Source: an uncultured Prochlorococcus sp.
Lineage (GTDB): Bacteria > Cyanobacteriota > Cyanobacteriia > PCC-6307 > Cyanobiaceae
Direction: 5' to 3'
Length of the DNA stretch: 43,187 nucleotides
NCBI GenBank assembly: GCA_902536545.1
Contig: CACAXS010000008.1
Location: forward strand, 1 to 43,187
Shown here: positions 27,443 through 37,571 of the stretch, piece by piece
Layout: each line of letters begins with the position of its first letter
How positions within the stretch are numbered: position 1 is the first letter of the stretch
Translations under genes and position numbers: made by a program
Notes under the pieces: generated by a model
What the model was told of the DNA's origin: nothing
What the model saw: only the letters and a program-made list of their open reading frames with translations
The model's database searches: none

Positions 27443-27448
27443 ATCCTA
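27443..27448 (-). promoter_or_regulatory. Candidate -10 box for rpsB (TAGGAT)
   Basis: TAGGAT on the minus strand would start transcription near 27436, giving a leader of about 90 nt that includes the whole interleaved stem element. There is no convincing -35. The glycosyltransferase gene upstream ends at 27477, leaving room for a promoter. Confidence 0.4.
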
Positions 27449-27476
27449 GCAAGTGATGTGTATTTCTAAAAGTTTT

Positions 27477-28388
27477 TTATCTTGATTTAGTTAACTGTTT
27501 AATGTAAATCATATTTAGAGGGATCCTAAGAACCTCAAGTGCAAGTCTATTTCTTCTTATATTTACTAGGAATCTTAATAAAGGAAGGATTCTATCAACA
27601 CTGATTAGTCCTCCCAAGCAAAGAATTTGCCAAAGTAAATTATGGAGAGGAGTTAATTGAATCATAAATCTAACCCTTAAATTTGGGTGTTTCTTATAAA
27701 AAACTAAAGCCATTTTTGCTCTCTCTTTTTCTTGAGCTATTAATGAATCTATTTGTTCGCAATTAAATGACGGATGCCAATGAAAACCTACTGCATTTGG
27801 GCATTTAATTAATTTTGTCCCAATTTTTTTTAATCTTTCTCCAAGTTCTAAATCCTCCCAACCGTAAAGACTAAAAGAAGTATCAAATAATCCCACACTT
27901 AAAATTAATTCTTTTGATATCGCGACATTCCCAGTAGCAAAGTATGCAAAAGAAGTGTCCATTATTTTATGTTTTTCACTCTGAGGATTTAGAAAATTAG
28001 ATGTATTGACTACAGAGCCATAGGTAAAACATTTTTTATCATTTTTTCTCCAAGAGGTAAGTAATTTTTCTACGTGGCAATTTATAAAATTGTCTAAAAC
28101 AATAAGATCACTATCAATGAATATAATAATTTCGTATTTTGATTTAATTACTCCTAGATTTCTTCCAAGTGCAGGCCCTCCATGTTCTTGCTGAAATAGA
28201 ATAACGTGTGGGAGATTGGGTTTGTTTTTATTTATCCATGAAGTTGTCCCATCAGTTGATCCATCATCAACAACTATGACTTCATAATTACTGATATTTT
28301 TATTTAATTTTTGATTCTCAAGCGCAAAGAGACATTTCTCTAATATAGGTAATCTATTGTAAGTCGGTATAACAATACTTACATCCAT
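27477..28388 (-). CDS. Family 2 glycosyltransferase
   Basis: 303 residues, GT-A fold. The N-terminus VSIVIPTYNRLPILEKCL and VIVVDDGSTDGT are the nucleotide-sugar binding segments. IIIFIDSDLIV has the DxD-like metal site. YGWEDLELGERLKKIG has the catalytic ED pair seen in GT2 and GalNAc-transferase-like enzymes. The C-terminal third is basic and amphipathic (RFLVNIRRNRLALEVLRIPLNMIYIKQL) and may associate with the membrane. It probably adds a sugar to a lipid or surface glycan; donor and acceptor cannot be predicted. It is upstream of rpsB on the same strand but 129 nt away. Confidence 0.88.
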   Translation of the reverse strand: MDVSIVIPTYNRLPILEKCLFALENQKLNKNISNYEVIVVDDGSTDGTTSWINKNKPNLPHVILFQQEHGGPALGRNLGVIKSKYEIIIFIDSDLIVLDNFINCHVEKLLTSWRKNDKKCFTYGSVVNTSNFLNPQSEKHKIMDTSFAYFATGNVAISKELILSVGLFDTSFSLYGWEDLELGERLKKIGTKLIKCPNAVGFHWHPSFNCEQIDSLIAQEKERAKMALVFYKKHPNLRVRFMIQLTPLHNLLWQILCLGGLISVDRILPLLRFLVNIRRNRLALEVLRIPLNMIYIKQLTKSR

Positions 28389-28449
28389 GATAATGTCTTA
28401 AATATGCATAATATATTGAATTCCAAAAGATAAAAATAAAAGATATTAC

Positions 28450-28599
28450 CTAATCAGCTGCACCGCCATTATTTGCTGTACCTGTAACGTTTCCACCATC
28501 AGGTCTTCCATCAGTTCTTAATTTCCTTTTTTTGAATTTTCTAGCATAGGCTCGATTACGTTCCTGCTTTTCTTTTTTTAGATTCCTTCTCTTAGACAT
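28450..28599 (-). CDS. 49-residue basic conserved-type microprotein
   Basis: Short ORF beginning MSKRRNLKKEKQERNRAYAR, very rich in Lys/Arg in its first half (about residues 3-28), then RTDGRPDGGNVTGTANNGGAAD, a Gly/Asn/Asp-rich tail. Stop TAG at 28450-28452. The strongly basic half suggests nucleic-acid or ribosome binding. It is too short for ordinary ORF thresholds but has a clear ATG and strongly protein-like composition, with Arg/Lys and Gly runs unlike random AT-rich DNA. It lies 19 nt downstream of devA on the same strand, so it may be in the pcyA-devBCA unit. No family recognised. Confidence 0.6.
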   Translation of the reverse strand: MSKRRNLKKEKQERNRAYARKFKKRKLRTDGRPDGGNVTGTANNGGAAD

Positions 28600-28618
28600 G
28601 AGATTTTTAACTTTTTAA

Positions 28619-29347
28619 TTATATTAGCTCACTATGAGCATTATATATTTTACCATCTTCCATATTTAATATCCTATCAGCCATATCAGAAATTCTTGGA
28701 TCATGCGTCACCATAAGTACTGAACAATTTTGTTCTTTAGCTAGTTTTCTTAAAAGTGTTACTATTTCTCTTCCTGTGACGCTATCTAAAGCAGAAGTGG
28801 GCTCATCAGCTAATAAAAGTTTTGGGTTCGCAGATAAAGCTCGAGCAATTGCTACTCTCTGTTTCTGCCCACCAGATAAGTCATTTGGCAACTTTTTATG
28901 ATGTTCTTCTAATCCTACTGCTGACAACCAATTCCTTGCTATTTCACGCCTTTGCAAATATGTTAAACCTTTTATTAAATCGGCGCCCATCTGAACATTT
29001 TGTTCTGCTGTTAAACATCTCAGAAGATTGTGACCTTGAAAAATCATTCCGATACTTCTTCTAAGAGTCTGACGCGTTTTCCTTGATGCTCCATTTAACT
29101 GATTATTTAATACAGTTAAATCTCCACTTTGACAGGTCCTCAAGGCACCAATTAATGTTAAAAGAGTTGTTTTACCGCATCCAGAGGGTCCTTTTAAAAG
29201 AACCAACTCTCCTTTATCAATATTTAAATTAACTTCATTAAGAACTTGTTTTTTATTCTCATTTTTTCCATAAAAGTGACTCAAATTATTTATTGAGACT
29301 GTTTTAAGGTTTTTAACATTATTTTTTGATTTATTAGCTTTAATCAT
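28619..29347 (-). CDS. devA: DevA-type ABC exporter ATP-binding protein
   Basis: 242 residues, MacB/LolD-like nucleotide-binding domain. Walker A GPSGCGKT is at 53-60. The DevA-characteristic segment SIGMIFQGHNLLRCLTAEQNVQMG holds the Q-loop; the signature is DLSGGQKQRVAIARAL, Walker B is KLLLADEPTSALD, and the switch His is in LMVTHDPRI. In heterocyst formers DevBCA with TolC exports envelope glycolipids. Unicellular cyanobacteria keep the system with an unknown substrate. It follows devC by 13 nt. Confidence 0.92.
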   Translation of the reverse strand: MIKANKSKNNVKNLKTVSINNLSHFYGKNENKKQVLNEVNLNIDKGELVLLKGPSGCGKTTLLTLIGALRTCQSGDLTVLNNQLNGASRKTRQTLRRSIGMIFQGHNLLRCLTAEQNVQMGADLIKGLTYLQRREIARNWLSAVGLEEHHKKLPNDLSGGQKQRVAIARALSANPKLLLADEPTSALDSVTGREIVTLLRKLAKEQNCSVLMVTHDPRISDMADRILNMEDGKIYNAHSELI

Positions 29348-29360
29348 TTATCTTTAATTT

Positions 29361-30533
29361 TTAAAAAATTTCGGCAGGATCAGCATCAACTAATTTACGC
29401 ATCGCAACTGCGGCAGACCCCATACACATAACTAAAACCAATACGAAAATTAAAATAGTTTTATCTGCGTCCATTATTATTGGGAGTTTAGTAGAACTTC
29501 TTATGACTGAGTAAAGTATTTGTCCAGAGAAATAAGCAGGTAGATAACCAAACAATGCCAACAAAAACCCCTCTCTAGCTACGACAAAAAAAAGGGATTT
29601 GAGTCTATACCCCATTGCCAATAAGGTGGCGTACTCTGGGAGGTGATCTGTAACGTCACTATAAAGAATTTGATAAACGACAACACACCCTACAACAAAA
29701 CCCATCAAGGCTCCCAAGCTAAATATAAAACCTATTGCAGTACTATTTTTCCAATAATTCTTTTCAAATTCTATAAATTGTTTTTTTGTAAGAACCCTAA
29801 CATCATTTGGGAGTGAGTTATTTAATATCCTTGAAATCAATTCAGGATCAGATCCTTTTTTTAGCTTTACCAAACCAATTTCTATACTGCCAGGAGGATT
29901 AGCGGGAAAAAGTCTTAAGAAGGTTTCTCGACTAGTTATCAAATTACCATCTGCACCAAAAGATGGTCCCAACTCCACAAGGCCCTCAACAATTACTCTT
30001 TTTCCAGCAACCTCAGTCTCAACTTTTTTTTCAGACAAATACCATTCTTCGATCGGTCCGAATTCAGGTCTAGATAGTTTGTCAAAAAGAACTCTTGATG
30101 GATTTCTCAATTTATAAGCTTTCTTTGAGAATCCCTCATCTAAAAGAAGTGAATCTGAGGGATTAAAACCTAATGCAAGTATGGACCTAGTTTTAAGATT
30201 TTCGGGATTTCTCCAAAGTAAATAATTTAGATTAACGGGAGCAGTTTTTTCAACATCTTCTACTGCAAGAGCTTGAATTAACCTTCTTTTTGGGAATCCA
30301 CTCATGCTTATAGAACTTTTTGATCTGGGACTTATCAAAACAAGATCTGCATCTAGAAGTTTATGAATAGTTACGCTCGTGTCAAATAAACCATCTCTAA
30401 AACCTAATTGCATAAACATCAAAATTCCTGCAAAACTTATTCCAGCAATGGCAACTGCTAGCCTTAATGGTTGCCTAGTTAATAACAACCAAGCTAATGG
30501 TATTTTTCTAAATTTAAAAAAAGAAAAACTCAT
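29361..30533 (-). CDS. devC: DevC-type ABC exporter permease
   Basis: 390 residues, FtsX/MacB-like permease with one N-terminal span (about 20-42, RLAVAIAGISFAGILMFMQL), a large periplasmic domain, and three C-terminal spans from about residue 270. The periplasmic opening GFRDGLFDTSVTIHKLLDADLVLISPRS is typical of DevC proteins. It pairs with DevA (ATPase) and DevB (membrane fusion). Its ATG overlaps the devB stop by one base (TAATG), so translation is coupled. Confidence 0.92.
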   Translation of the reverse strand: MSFSFFKFRKIPLAWLLLTRQPLRLAVAIAGISFAGILMFMQLGFRDGLFDTSVTIHKLLDADLVLISPRSKSSISMSGFPKRRLIQALAVEDVEKTAPVNLNYLLWRNPENLKTRSILALGFNPSDSLLLDEGFSKKAYKLRNPSRVLFDKLSRPEFGPIEEWYLSEKKVETEVAGKRVIVEGLVELGPSFGADGNLITSRETFLRLFPANPPGSIEIGLVKLKKGSDPELISRILNNSLPNDVRVLTKKQFIEFEKNYWKNSTAIGFIFSLGALMGFVVGCVVVYQILYSDVTDHLPEYATLLAMGYRLKSLFFVVAREGFLLALFGYLPAYFSGQILYSVIRSSTKLPIIMDADKTILIFVLVLVMCMGSAAVAMRKLVDADPAEIF

Positions 30534-31446
30534 TAGGGAATAAATTTTGCAATCACTTTCATTCCTGCATAGTTTTGAACGACATCTATAGAATCTTGAT
30601 CTAGTTTTACTAGTACCTCGATAATTCGCGAATCAGCATCCCCTGTTGGATCAGTCGATAAAACTTTTCTTTGTTTTACTTGAGGACTAATCCTAATCAC
30701 CTTACCCTTGAGATTTTTTTGGAATCCTCCATTCTCACTGCTCAATTCAACATTCTGAGAGATAAAGACTCTATCGATGTCAGATTCATAAACCTCTATC
30801 AAAGCTTCCATTTTTTGACTAGAACCAATATCCAAAATCCCTTCATTTTGAGGCCTCTCACCAACTCTCTTATTTATTCCAAGAATAAAACCATCAATTG
30901 GACTCCTTAGTTTTGAATTAAATAGATCTATCTTGATATTTTTTTGATCTCCGATAAGGTTTATTTTCTGTTTTTGCAATTTTAATAATTCATCTTTTCT
31001 TTGTGAAAACTCTACAAAAGAATAAGCATCTTTGTTCAAAGCTAACTCATACCTTTGAATTTGATCTTTCTTTAGGGTAATTTCTTCGTTAATAGTATTA
31101 ATTAGATTTTCATTTCTTTCAAGATCAGCAATTAATTTTTCTTCATTTTCAAAGATTGCAAGGATATCACCTTTTTTTACAAAATCTCCTTCATTTACAA
31201 AAATTTCGACAATTCGGGGGGAAGAGCCAAACTGACTTATTGGAGCTGCCAATTGCCTAATCTCTCCAGAAGGAGAAAGTTGACCTAGTGCGGCAACAGC
31301 CGTAATAGGAGGTATGAAATCTGAAGTTGTTTCCTCTTGTAATTTTGAAATAGATTTATTATTTCCAGAACAAGAAATAACCCCAAGAGATATTGGTGTA
31401 AATAATAAAAAATAAATAAATAAATTTTTTAATATTTTTAATTTCA

Positions 31447-31447
<1 letters not shown>
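30533..31447 (-). CDS. devB: DevB-type membrane-fusion lipoprotein (HlyD family)
   Basis: 304 residues. The N-terminal hydrophobic segment ends in a lipobox-like VISC near residue 26, so it may be a lipoprotein, which is unusual against the classical DevB membrane anchor. The lipoyl/barrel-sandwich halves flank a coiled-coil hairpin (about residues 110-165, with heptads NENLINTINEEITLKKDQIQRYEL). FVNEGDFVKKGDILAIFENEE and LRSPIDGFILGINKRVGE are the two biotinyl-lipoyl motifs. It bridges DevC to an outer-membrane TolC channel. The start overlaps the pcyA stop by one base (TAATG). Confidence 0.92.
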
Positions 31448-32196
<749 letters not shown>

Positions 32197-32213
32197 TTAA
32201 AGAGAGAACCGAA

Positions 32214-33464
32214 ATGAAAGTAGGAGATGTTCACTACTACACCCATTCAAGCAAAACTAGATGTGTGTTTGTGGATAATAAAGAATTGCCGCTTATAAGC
32301 ATTGATATTTGGTGCAAAGCAGGTTCTTCATTTGAGGATGTTGATAAAAACGGCACTGCTCATTTTCTAGAACATATGATCTTTAAAGGATCTAACAAAA
32401 TAATGCCAGGTGAGTTTGACCTTAAAATTGAATCACTAGGCGGATTAAGTAACGCTTCAACAGGTTATGATGATGTACATTACCATGTCTTAGTTCCACC
32501 CAGTAACTTTAAAGAATCACTTGCTCTTTTGACAAATATTGTCTTTGCTCCAGATTTTAATCCTGATGAATTTATAAAAGAAAAAGGGGTAGTTATTGAT
32601 GAAATAAAACAACAAAATGATCAGCCTGAAGAAAGATTATTTAATTATTTTCTGAAAAGGGTTTGGTTAAGTCCGAATTATGCCAATTCAATTCTGGGAA
32701 CTGAACATAGTATTAAAAACTTAGAGATAAATGACCTTGTGAAATTTCATAGCAAACATTACACTACCGAAAAAATTTGTATTGCAATTGCTGGGAATCT
32801 CTCTGAAGAAATATATAAAATTTTTGAAAAAAGTGATCTATCTGATATAAAAAAAAGTCCAAATTTAATAAATTTAAAAAATAAAACTTCTTTAAAAATT
32901 AGGAATGGTAGAGAGTCAGTTAAGTTTGATAATTTAGAGTTTTCAAGAATATTTATGGCTTGGTTTATCCCAAACCTAAATGATCAAAAAAATATTATTG
33001 GACTAGAGATATTAGCATCAATACTATCTGTTGGAAGAAACAGCAGATTAGTTAAAATTTTAAAAGAAGATAGTAATCATGTTGAATCGATATATGTAGA
33101 TGTAAATGCTGGAGAATTAGGCGGATTATTTATACTGGAAGCAAGTTGTGAGTCCAAAGATATTGATTTAGTAGAAAAGCAAATTAATAAAACAATTGAT
33201 GAGCTCACTAATTGTAAAGCCTTGACATTGGATGAAATAAAAAAAGCAATAAATATTGTTAAAAGTAATTATATCTTTAATTTAGAGACATCTACACAAC
33301 TCACTTCATTCTTTGGAAATGAACTTCTTTGGGGGAGAAAATATTCAATCAATAATTTAGAGAGTCATTTAAGATATTGGAAAGACCTGGATAACTTTAA
33401 AGAGATCACAAAATATATCCGTGGAGAAAAATTCACCTTAGTTGCATCCCCTGACAAATGTTAA
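32214..33464 (+). CDS. M16 zinc peptidase, catalytic subunit
   Basis: 416 residues, peptidase M16B (pitrilysin/processing-peptidase-like). The inverted zinc motif HFLEH is at 50-54, and Glu130 lies exactly 76 residues after the second His, as in the HxxEH-x76-E pattern. No signal peptide is visible. Likely cuts peptides in the cytoplasm, possibly as a dimer with the partner encoded next, which overlaps by 7 nt. The gene diverges from pcyA with only 41 nt between them, so the two promoters must overlap. Confidence 0.93.
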   Translation: MKVGDVHYYTHSSKTRCVFVDNKELPLISIDIWCKAGSSFEDVDKNGTAHFLEHMIFKGSNKIMPGEFDLKIESLGGLSNASTGYDDVHYHVLVPPSNFKESLALLTNIVFAPDFNPDEFIKEKGVVIDEIKQQNDQPEERLFNYFLKRVWLSPNYANSILGTEHSIKNLEINDLVKFHSKHYTTEKICIAIAGNLSEEIYKIFEKSDLSDIKKSPNLINLKNKTSLKIRNGRESVKFDNLEFSRIFMAWFIPNLNDQKNIIGLEILASILSVGRNSRLVKILKEDSNHVESIYVDVNAGELGGLFILEASCESKDIDLVEKQINKTIDELTNCKALTLDEIKKAINIVKSNYIFNLETSTQLTSFFGNELLWGRKYSINNLESHLRYWKDLDNFKEITKYIRGEKFTLVASPDKC

Positions 33465-34675
33465 AAAGATATTTTTTAAATAATAAAAAAAGGAATTTTT
33501 CAACTGCTTCAATTTGGATTAAAGGAGGCAGTGATGTGGATAGTGTTGGTAAAAAAGGTATAAACAAGATCCTCAGTTCATTACTTACTAGAGGATGTGA
33601 GGGTTTCAATAATTTCACTCTTTCAGAGTATATTGAGTCCTATGGAGCAGAATTAAATCAAGAAGTATTTGAAGATGGTATTTCAATAAGCATTAAATCC
33701 CTAAATGAACATTTCAGCAAATTATTTCCTTTAATAGATTTAATAATTAATAAACCAACTCTCTTAGAAATTGAATTTCAAAAAGTAAAAAAATCCTCAA
33801 TCAATTTTATAAAAAAAGATAAAGAGAATCCATTTAATATTTGTTTTGAAAACTGGAGAAAAATTGTTTACTCAAATCATCCTTACGCCTTTAATGCAAA
33901 TGGCAATGCAAATGATGTCTCAAAGATAACCTATGAAGATATTTTGCTTGAGTTTAAAAATTTCAAAAGTCGAGATAAGTATATAATTTCAAATAATTTA
34001 GAAATAGATGGAGTAAGTATTGAAACATTAGAAAAAAACCCCTTAGTAGAAAAATCAAGAACTATAAATCACGATTTAAGCCCTAACAATAGATTTAATT
34101 TTAATAATAATGATTCAAATCAAACAATAATAATGATGGGGGACCAAACTTGCTCGCGAAGAAGTAGTGAATATTTGCCACTTAAGGTTTTGGAGTCATA
34201 TTTATCTTATGGAATGAGCGCTGCTTTATTTAAACTTTTTAGAGAAAAACATGGTATTACTTACGATTTAGGTGTTTATTATCCTATAAGGAGTGGGAAT
34301 GCCCCATTTTTAATTTATTTATCGGTTTCTAATAAGCAAGCACTTTTTGCTTTTGAACTTTTGTCAACACTATGGAAAAATTTACTTTTTAATCCGTTGA
34401 CTGATGCTGAAATACTTTTAGCAAAAGAAAAACTAAAAGGTTCTTTTCTATTAGGTAGTCAATCACTAGATGAAATTTTACAGAGAAATATACAATTAAT
34501 TAGTTATGGAATTTCACCAATCTCTGAGATCGATTTAAATTCAAAAATAAAGGAAATATCTTCGTTAGATATTCTGAAATTAACTGAGAAATATTTTTCA
34601 AAACCTTTTCTGAGTATTTCTGGAAATGAAAAAATATGTTTAGAAATTTCTAATAGGTGGAAGAAAAACTTTTAA
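33458..34675 (+). CDS. M16 peptidase homologue, non-catalytic partner
   Basis: 405 residues, M16 fold, but the zinc motif is missing: the region corresponding to HxxEH reads KKGINKILSSLLTRGCEGF. Late in the protein the Arg/Tyr segment FKLFREKHGITYDLGVYYP, which holds substrate in M16 partners, is kept. This is the usual active-plus-inactive pair of bacterial M16B enzymes, with the two chains forming one closing chamber. It begins in the last codons of the first gene (7 nt overlap). The 3' end faces sipA with a 9 bp hairpin over both stops. Confidence 0.9.
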   Translation: MLKRYFLNNKKRNFSTASIWIKGGSDVDSVGKKGINKILSSLLTRGCEGFNNFTLSEYIESYGAELNQEVFEDGISISIKSLNEHFSKLFPLIDLIINKPTLLEIEFQKVKKSSINFIKKDKENPFNICFENWRKIVYSNHPYAFNANGNANDVSKITYEDILLEFKNFKSRDKYIISNNLEIDGVSIETLEKNPLVEKSRTINHDLSPNNRFNFNNNDSNQTIIMMGDQTCSRRSSEYLPLKVLESYLSYGMSAALFKLFREKHGITYDLGVYYPIRSGNAPFLIYLSVSNKQALFAFELLSTLWKNLLFNPLTDAEILLAKEKLKGSFLLGSQSLDEILQRNIQLISYGISPISEIDLNSKIKEISSLDILKLTEKYFSKPFLSISGNEKICLEISNRWKKNF

Positions 34676-34687
34676 GCTAGTTTTTCT
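34662..34687. terminator. Hairpin across convergent M16 and sipA stops
   Basis: AGAAAAACT (34662-34670), 8 nt loop, AGTTTTTCT (34679-34687): 9 bp stem. It includes the end of the M16 partner gene and the TAG of sipA. Symmetric, so it could act on both transcripts, but the stem is A-T rich and the T-run lies inside it rather than after it, so termination may be weak. Confidence 0.4.
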
Positions 34688-34886
34688 CAATCTTATCAAT
34701 ATCGATTAAAAAAGAACCTCTTCTAAACTTCACTTCAACAATATCTGGGGATTTAATTGATAGGATTTCCCCAATTTCATCAATTGCCACTAGATCAGGT
34801 GGTCTTAACATAGGCATGTAATCTGAAGTCTTCAAGTAAGAGACTGGCGCAATCAACTTAACCTTATCGTTGATCTCAAATTTCAT
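34677..34886 (-). CDS. sipA: DUF3148 protein, SipA-like regulator
   Basis: 69 residues, an SH3-like beta barrel. The segment YLKTSDYMPMLRPPDLVAIDEIGEI is the hallmark of the small cyanobacterial DUF3148/SipA proteins, and it ends EVKFRRGSFLIDIDKIE. In other cyanobacteria SipA binds the histidine kinase NblS (Hik33/DspA) and stimulates it in high-light and nutrient stress signalling. The kinase is not in this window. The gene is divergent from ftsH, which is also a high-light stress gene, sharing a spacer of about 107 nt. Confidence 0.8.
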   Translation of the reverse strand: MKFEINDKVKLIAPVSYLKTSDYMPMLRPPDLVAIDEIGEILSIKSPDIVEVKFRRGSFLIDIDKIEKN

Positions 34887-34993
34887 TTATAAATTGGATA
34901 CATTCAACAGTAGTATAAGCATAAAGTTGGAGAAAATATCAACGAAATGCACCGATTCATTCTACAATCTTAGAATTGACTTTCTACAAATTA

Positions 34994-36907
34994 ATGAATC
35001 AAAAATTTAAAACATTAATTTTATGGGCTTTACCTATACTTTTAGTATTAGCACTTTCTTACCAATTTTTATCTTCAGGCAATGTTGATTCTCTGAAATC
35101 TAATGGGACTACTGTTGCACCAAGAAATTCTGCGGTAGCAAGAGTTAGTTACGGCAGATTTTTAGATTACATTAATTCAGGAAGAGTTACATCTGTTGAT
35201 ATTTTTGAGGGAGGCAGAAATGCAGTTATAGAGACAATAGATTCGGATTTAGATAATAAAGTTCAAAGGTTACGAGTAGATCTTCCCGGCTTAACACCAG
35301 AACTTATAAGTATTTTAAAAAATGAGGGAATCAGTTTTGATGTTCATCCGGTTAAAACAGCTCCTCCTGCATTAGGAATTTTGGGTAATTTACTCTTCCC
35401 GGCTATTTTAATTGGAGGTTTAATTTTGCTAGCAAGGAGGTCTAATGGTATGCCTGGAGGACCTGGCCAAGCAATGCAGTTTGGTAAAACAAAGGCACGA
35501 TTTGCAATGGAAGCAGAAACAGGAGTTATTTTCGATGATGTTGCAGGTGTTAATGAAGCCAAACAGGATTTGCAAGAAGTTGTCACTTTTCTGAAAAAAC
35601 CAGAAAAATTTACGTCTGTTGGAGCAAGGATTCCAAAAGGCGTTTTATTAGTTGGCCCTCCTGGTACTGGTAAAACCCTTTTAGCAAAAGCAATTGCAGG
35701 TGAAGCAGGTGTACCATTTTTCTCACTATCAGGTTCTGAATTTGTTGAAATGTTTGTTGGTGTTGGTGCCAGCAGAGTTAGAGACTTATTCAAAAGAGCT
35801 AAAGAGAATAGTCCTTGTTTAATCTTTATCGATGAAATCGATGCTGTCGGAAGGCAAAGAGGTGCAGGTATTGGTGGAGGCAATGATGAGAGAGAACAAA
35901 CTCTCAACCAATTACTTACTGAAATGGATGGTTTTGAAGGTAATAGTGGGATAATAATAATTGCAGCCACAAACAGACCCGATGTTTTAGATTCAGCTCT
36001 AATGAGACCTGGCAGATTTGATAGACAAGTAACTGTTGACGCACCTGATATTAAGGGGAGACTATCAATATTAGAAGTTCATGCCAAGAATAAGAAACTT
36101 CAAGAGGATTTAACACTTGAAAGCATTGCGAGAAGAACACCGGGTTTTACTGGAGCAGATTTAGCAAATTTATTAAATGAGGCTGCCATATTAACCGCAA
36201 GGAGGAGAAAAGACTCTATTAGTATTTCAGAAATTGATGACTCTGTAGATAGGATTGTCGCAGGAATGGAAGGTTCTCCGTTAACAGATGGAAGAAGCAA
36301 GAGATTAATTGCTTATCACGAAGTTGGCCATGCACTTATAGGTTCACTTGTGAAAGCACATGATCCTGTGCAAAAAGTGACCGTCATTCCAAGAGGCCAG
36401 GCTAAAGGATTAACTTGGTTTACCCCAGACGATGAACAAACCCTTGTTAGCAGGGCTCAACTAAAAGCGAGAATAATGGGTGCTTTAGGAGGTAGAGCTG
36501 CTGAAGATGTAGTTTTTGGAGAAGGTGAGATTACTACTGGAGCGGGAGGTGATTTCCAACAAGTTGCCTCAATGGCACGCCAAATGGTTACCAGATTTGG
36601 AATGAGTAATTTGGGTCCCATAGCTTTAGAAAGTGGTAATCAAGAAGTATTTGTTGGTAGAGATTTAATGACTAGAAGTGAAGTTTCTGATTCAATCTCT
36701 AAACAAATAGATGAAAGTGTAAGAGTAATGGTAAAGGAGTGTTATAAAGAAACTTACGAAATAGTAAGCAAAAATAGAGAAGCTATGGATAAGATAGTCG
36801 ACCTATTAATCGAAAAAGAAACGTTAGATGGTGATGAATTTGTAAGCATTCTTTCCAAATTCACAAAAATTCCTGAAAAAGAAAGAACCCCTCAATTATT
36901 AAATTAG
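34994..36907 (+). CDS. ftsH: ATP-dependent zinc metalloprotease FtsH
   Basis: 637 residues from the ATG at 34994; an in-frame TTG at 34976 gives six more residues, but the ATG begins the expected [16 protein letters not shown]. The first span is at about 7-25, a lumenal/periplasmic domain follows, and the second span is near 128-147. Walker A GPPGTGKT is at 221-228, Walker B is [12 protein letters not shown], the SRH is [20 protein letters not shown], and the zinc HEVGH is at 442-446. Thylakoid FtsH degrades photodamaged D1 in photosystem II repair. Its leader carries a 6 bp inverted repeat (34959-34964 and 34971-34976). The last 4 nt overlap clpP in opposite orientation. Confidence 0.97.
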   Translation: MNQKFKTLILWALPILLVLALSYQFLSSGNVDSLKSNGTTVAPRNSAVARVSYGRFLDYINSGRVTSVDIFEGGRNAVIETIDSDLDNKVQRLRVDLPGLTPELISILKNEGISFDVHPVKTAPPALGILGNLLFPAILIGGLILLARRSNGMPGGPGQAMQFGKTKARFAMEAETGVIFDDVAGVNEAKQDLQEVVTFLKKPEKFTSVGARIPKGVLLVGPPGTGKTLLAKAIAGEAGVPFFSLSGSEFVEMFVGVGASRVRDLFKRAKENSPCLIFIDEIDAVGRQRGAGIGGGNDEREQTLNQLLTEMDGFEGNSGIIIIAATNRPDVLDSALMRPGRFDRQVTVDAPDIKGRLSILEVHAKNKKLQEDLTLESIARRTPGFTGADLANLLNEAAILTARRRKDSISISEIDDSVDRIVAGMEGSPLTDGRSKRLIAYHEVGHALIGSLVKAHDPVQKVTVIPRGQAKGLTWFTPDDEQTLVSRAQLKARIMGALGGRAAEDVVFGEGEITTGAGGDFQQVASMARQMVTRFGMSNLGPIALESGNQEVFVGRDLMTRSEVSDSISKQIDESVRVMVKECYKETYEIVSKNREAMDKIVDLLIEKETLDGDEFVSILSKFTKIPEKERTPQLLN

Positions 36908-37491
36908 ACTTTAATAGGTTTCTTATCTAATACCAAATCAATTAAACCGTACTCAACAGCTTCGTTTGGTGACATATAAAAATCCCTATCAGTATCTTCT
37001 TTGATAGTGTCATAATCCTTCCCTGTTCTCTCTGAAAGTTCAGTATTTAGTCGCTCTTTTAAGAACAGAATTTCATCTGCTTGAATTCTTATATCACTTG
37101 CTTGTCCTCTAGCACCACCAAGTGGTTGATGAATCATTATTCTTGAATGTCTAAGGCTGCTTCTTTTTCCTTTAGTACCTGCTGCAAGCAAAAATGCACC
37201 CATACTAGCTGCAAGGCCTACACAAACTGTATGAATGTCAGGCTTTACATGCTGCATTGTGTCAAAGATACCCAATCCATCATATACGGATCCTCCTGGT
37301 GAATTTATGTACATATAAATATCCTTATCTGGATCCTCTGCTTCAAGGAACAATAATTGAGCAACAATTCTATTAGCAGTTTCACTAGTAACTTGTTCTC
37401 CCAAAAAGATTATCCTCTCTCTTAAAAGTCTCGAATAAATATCAAAGACTCTTTCACTACCGCCAGATTCTTCTAATACTAAAGGGATCAT
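36904..37491 (-). CDS. clpP: ATP-dependent Clp protease proteolytic subunit
   Basis: 195 residues. Catalytic triad present: Ser96 in [11 protein letters not shown], His121 in MIHQPLGG, Asp170 in DTDRDFYMS. It forms the Clp chamber that degrades substrates delivered by ClpC or ClpX. Cyanobacteria have several clpP genes, and the exact number of this copy is not assigned. It has a good promoter (TTGACT with 16 nt to TAATAA) and is convergent with ftsH, so two protease genes share a 3' end. psb29 is divergent from it. Confidence 0.96.
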   Translation of the reverse strand: MIPLVLEESGGSERVFDIYSRLLRERIIFLGEQVTSETANRIVAQLLFLEAEDPDKDIYMYINSPGGSVYDGLGIFDTMQHVKPDIHTVCVGLAASMGAFLLAAGTKGKRSSLRHSRIMIHQPLGGARGQASDIRIQADEILFLKERLNTELSERTGKDYDTIKEDTDRDFYMSPNEAVEYGLIDLVLDKKPIKV

Positions 37492-37507
37492 AATAATATT
37501 TATCTGT

Positions 37508-37535
37508 TTATTAGATATTAACTATATTGAGTCAA
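37508..37535 (-). promoter_or_regulatory. clpP promoter (TTGACT, 16 nt, TAATAA)
   Basis: On the minus strand, -35 TTGACT (37535-37530) and -10 TAATAA (37513-37508) are separated by 16 nt. The start would be near 37501, about 10 nt before the clpP ATG. This is one of the few promoters in the window with both boxes recognisable. Confidence 0.55.
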
Positions 37536-37543
37536 CATACGCT

Positions 37544-37558
37544 AACCTTATTAAGGTT
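37544..37558. promoter_or_regulatory. Perfect 7+1+7 palindrome between clpP and psb29
   Basis: AACCTTA (37544-37550), central T, TAAGGTT (37552-37558). It is just upstream of the clpP -35 box and about 13 nt before the likely psb29 start at 37572. This suits a dimeric regulator acting on both genes, or the site may simply serve as the AAGG-containing leader of psb29. Confidence 0.4.
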
Positions 37559-37571
37559 TACATATAAAAAA

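Noticed and set aside
35344-35970. 208-codon minus-strand frame inside ftsH
   Set aside because: Antisense shadow of the conserved AAA domain; Pro/Ser/Ile-rich with no homology or ribosome site.
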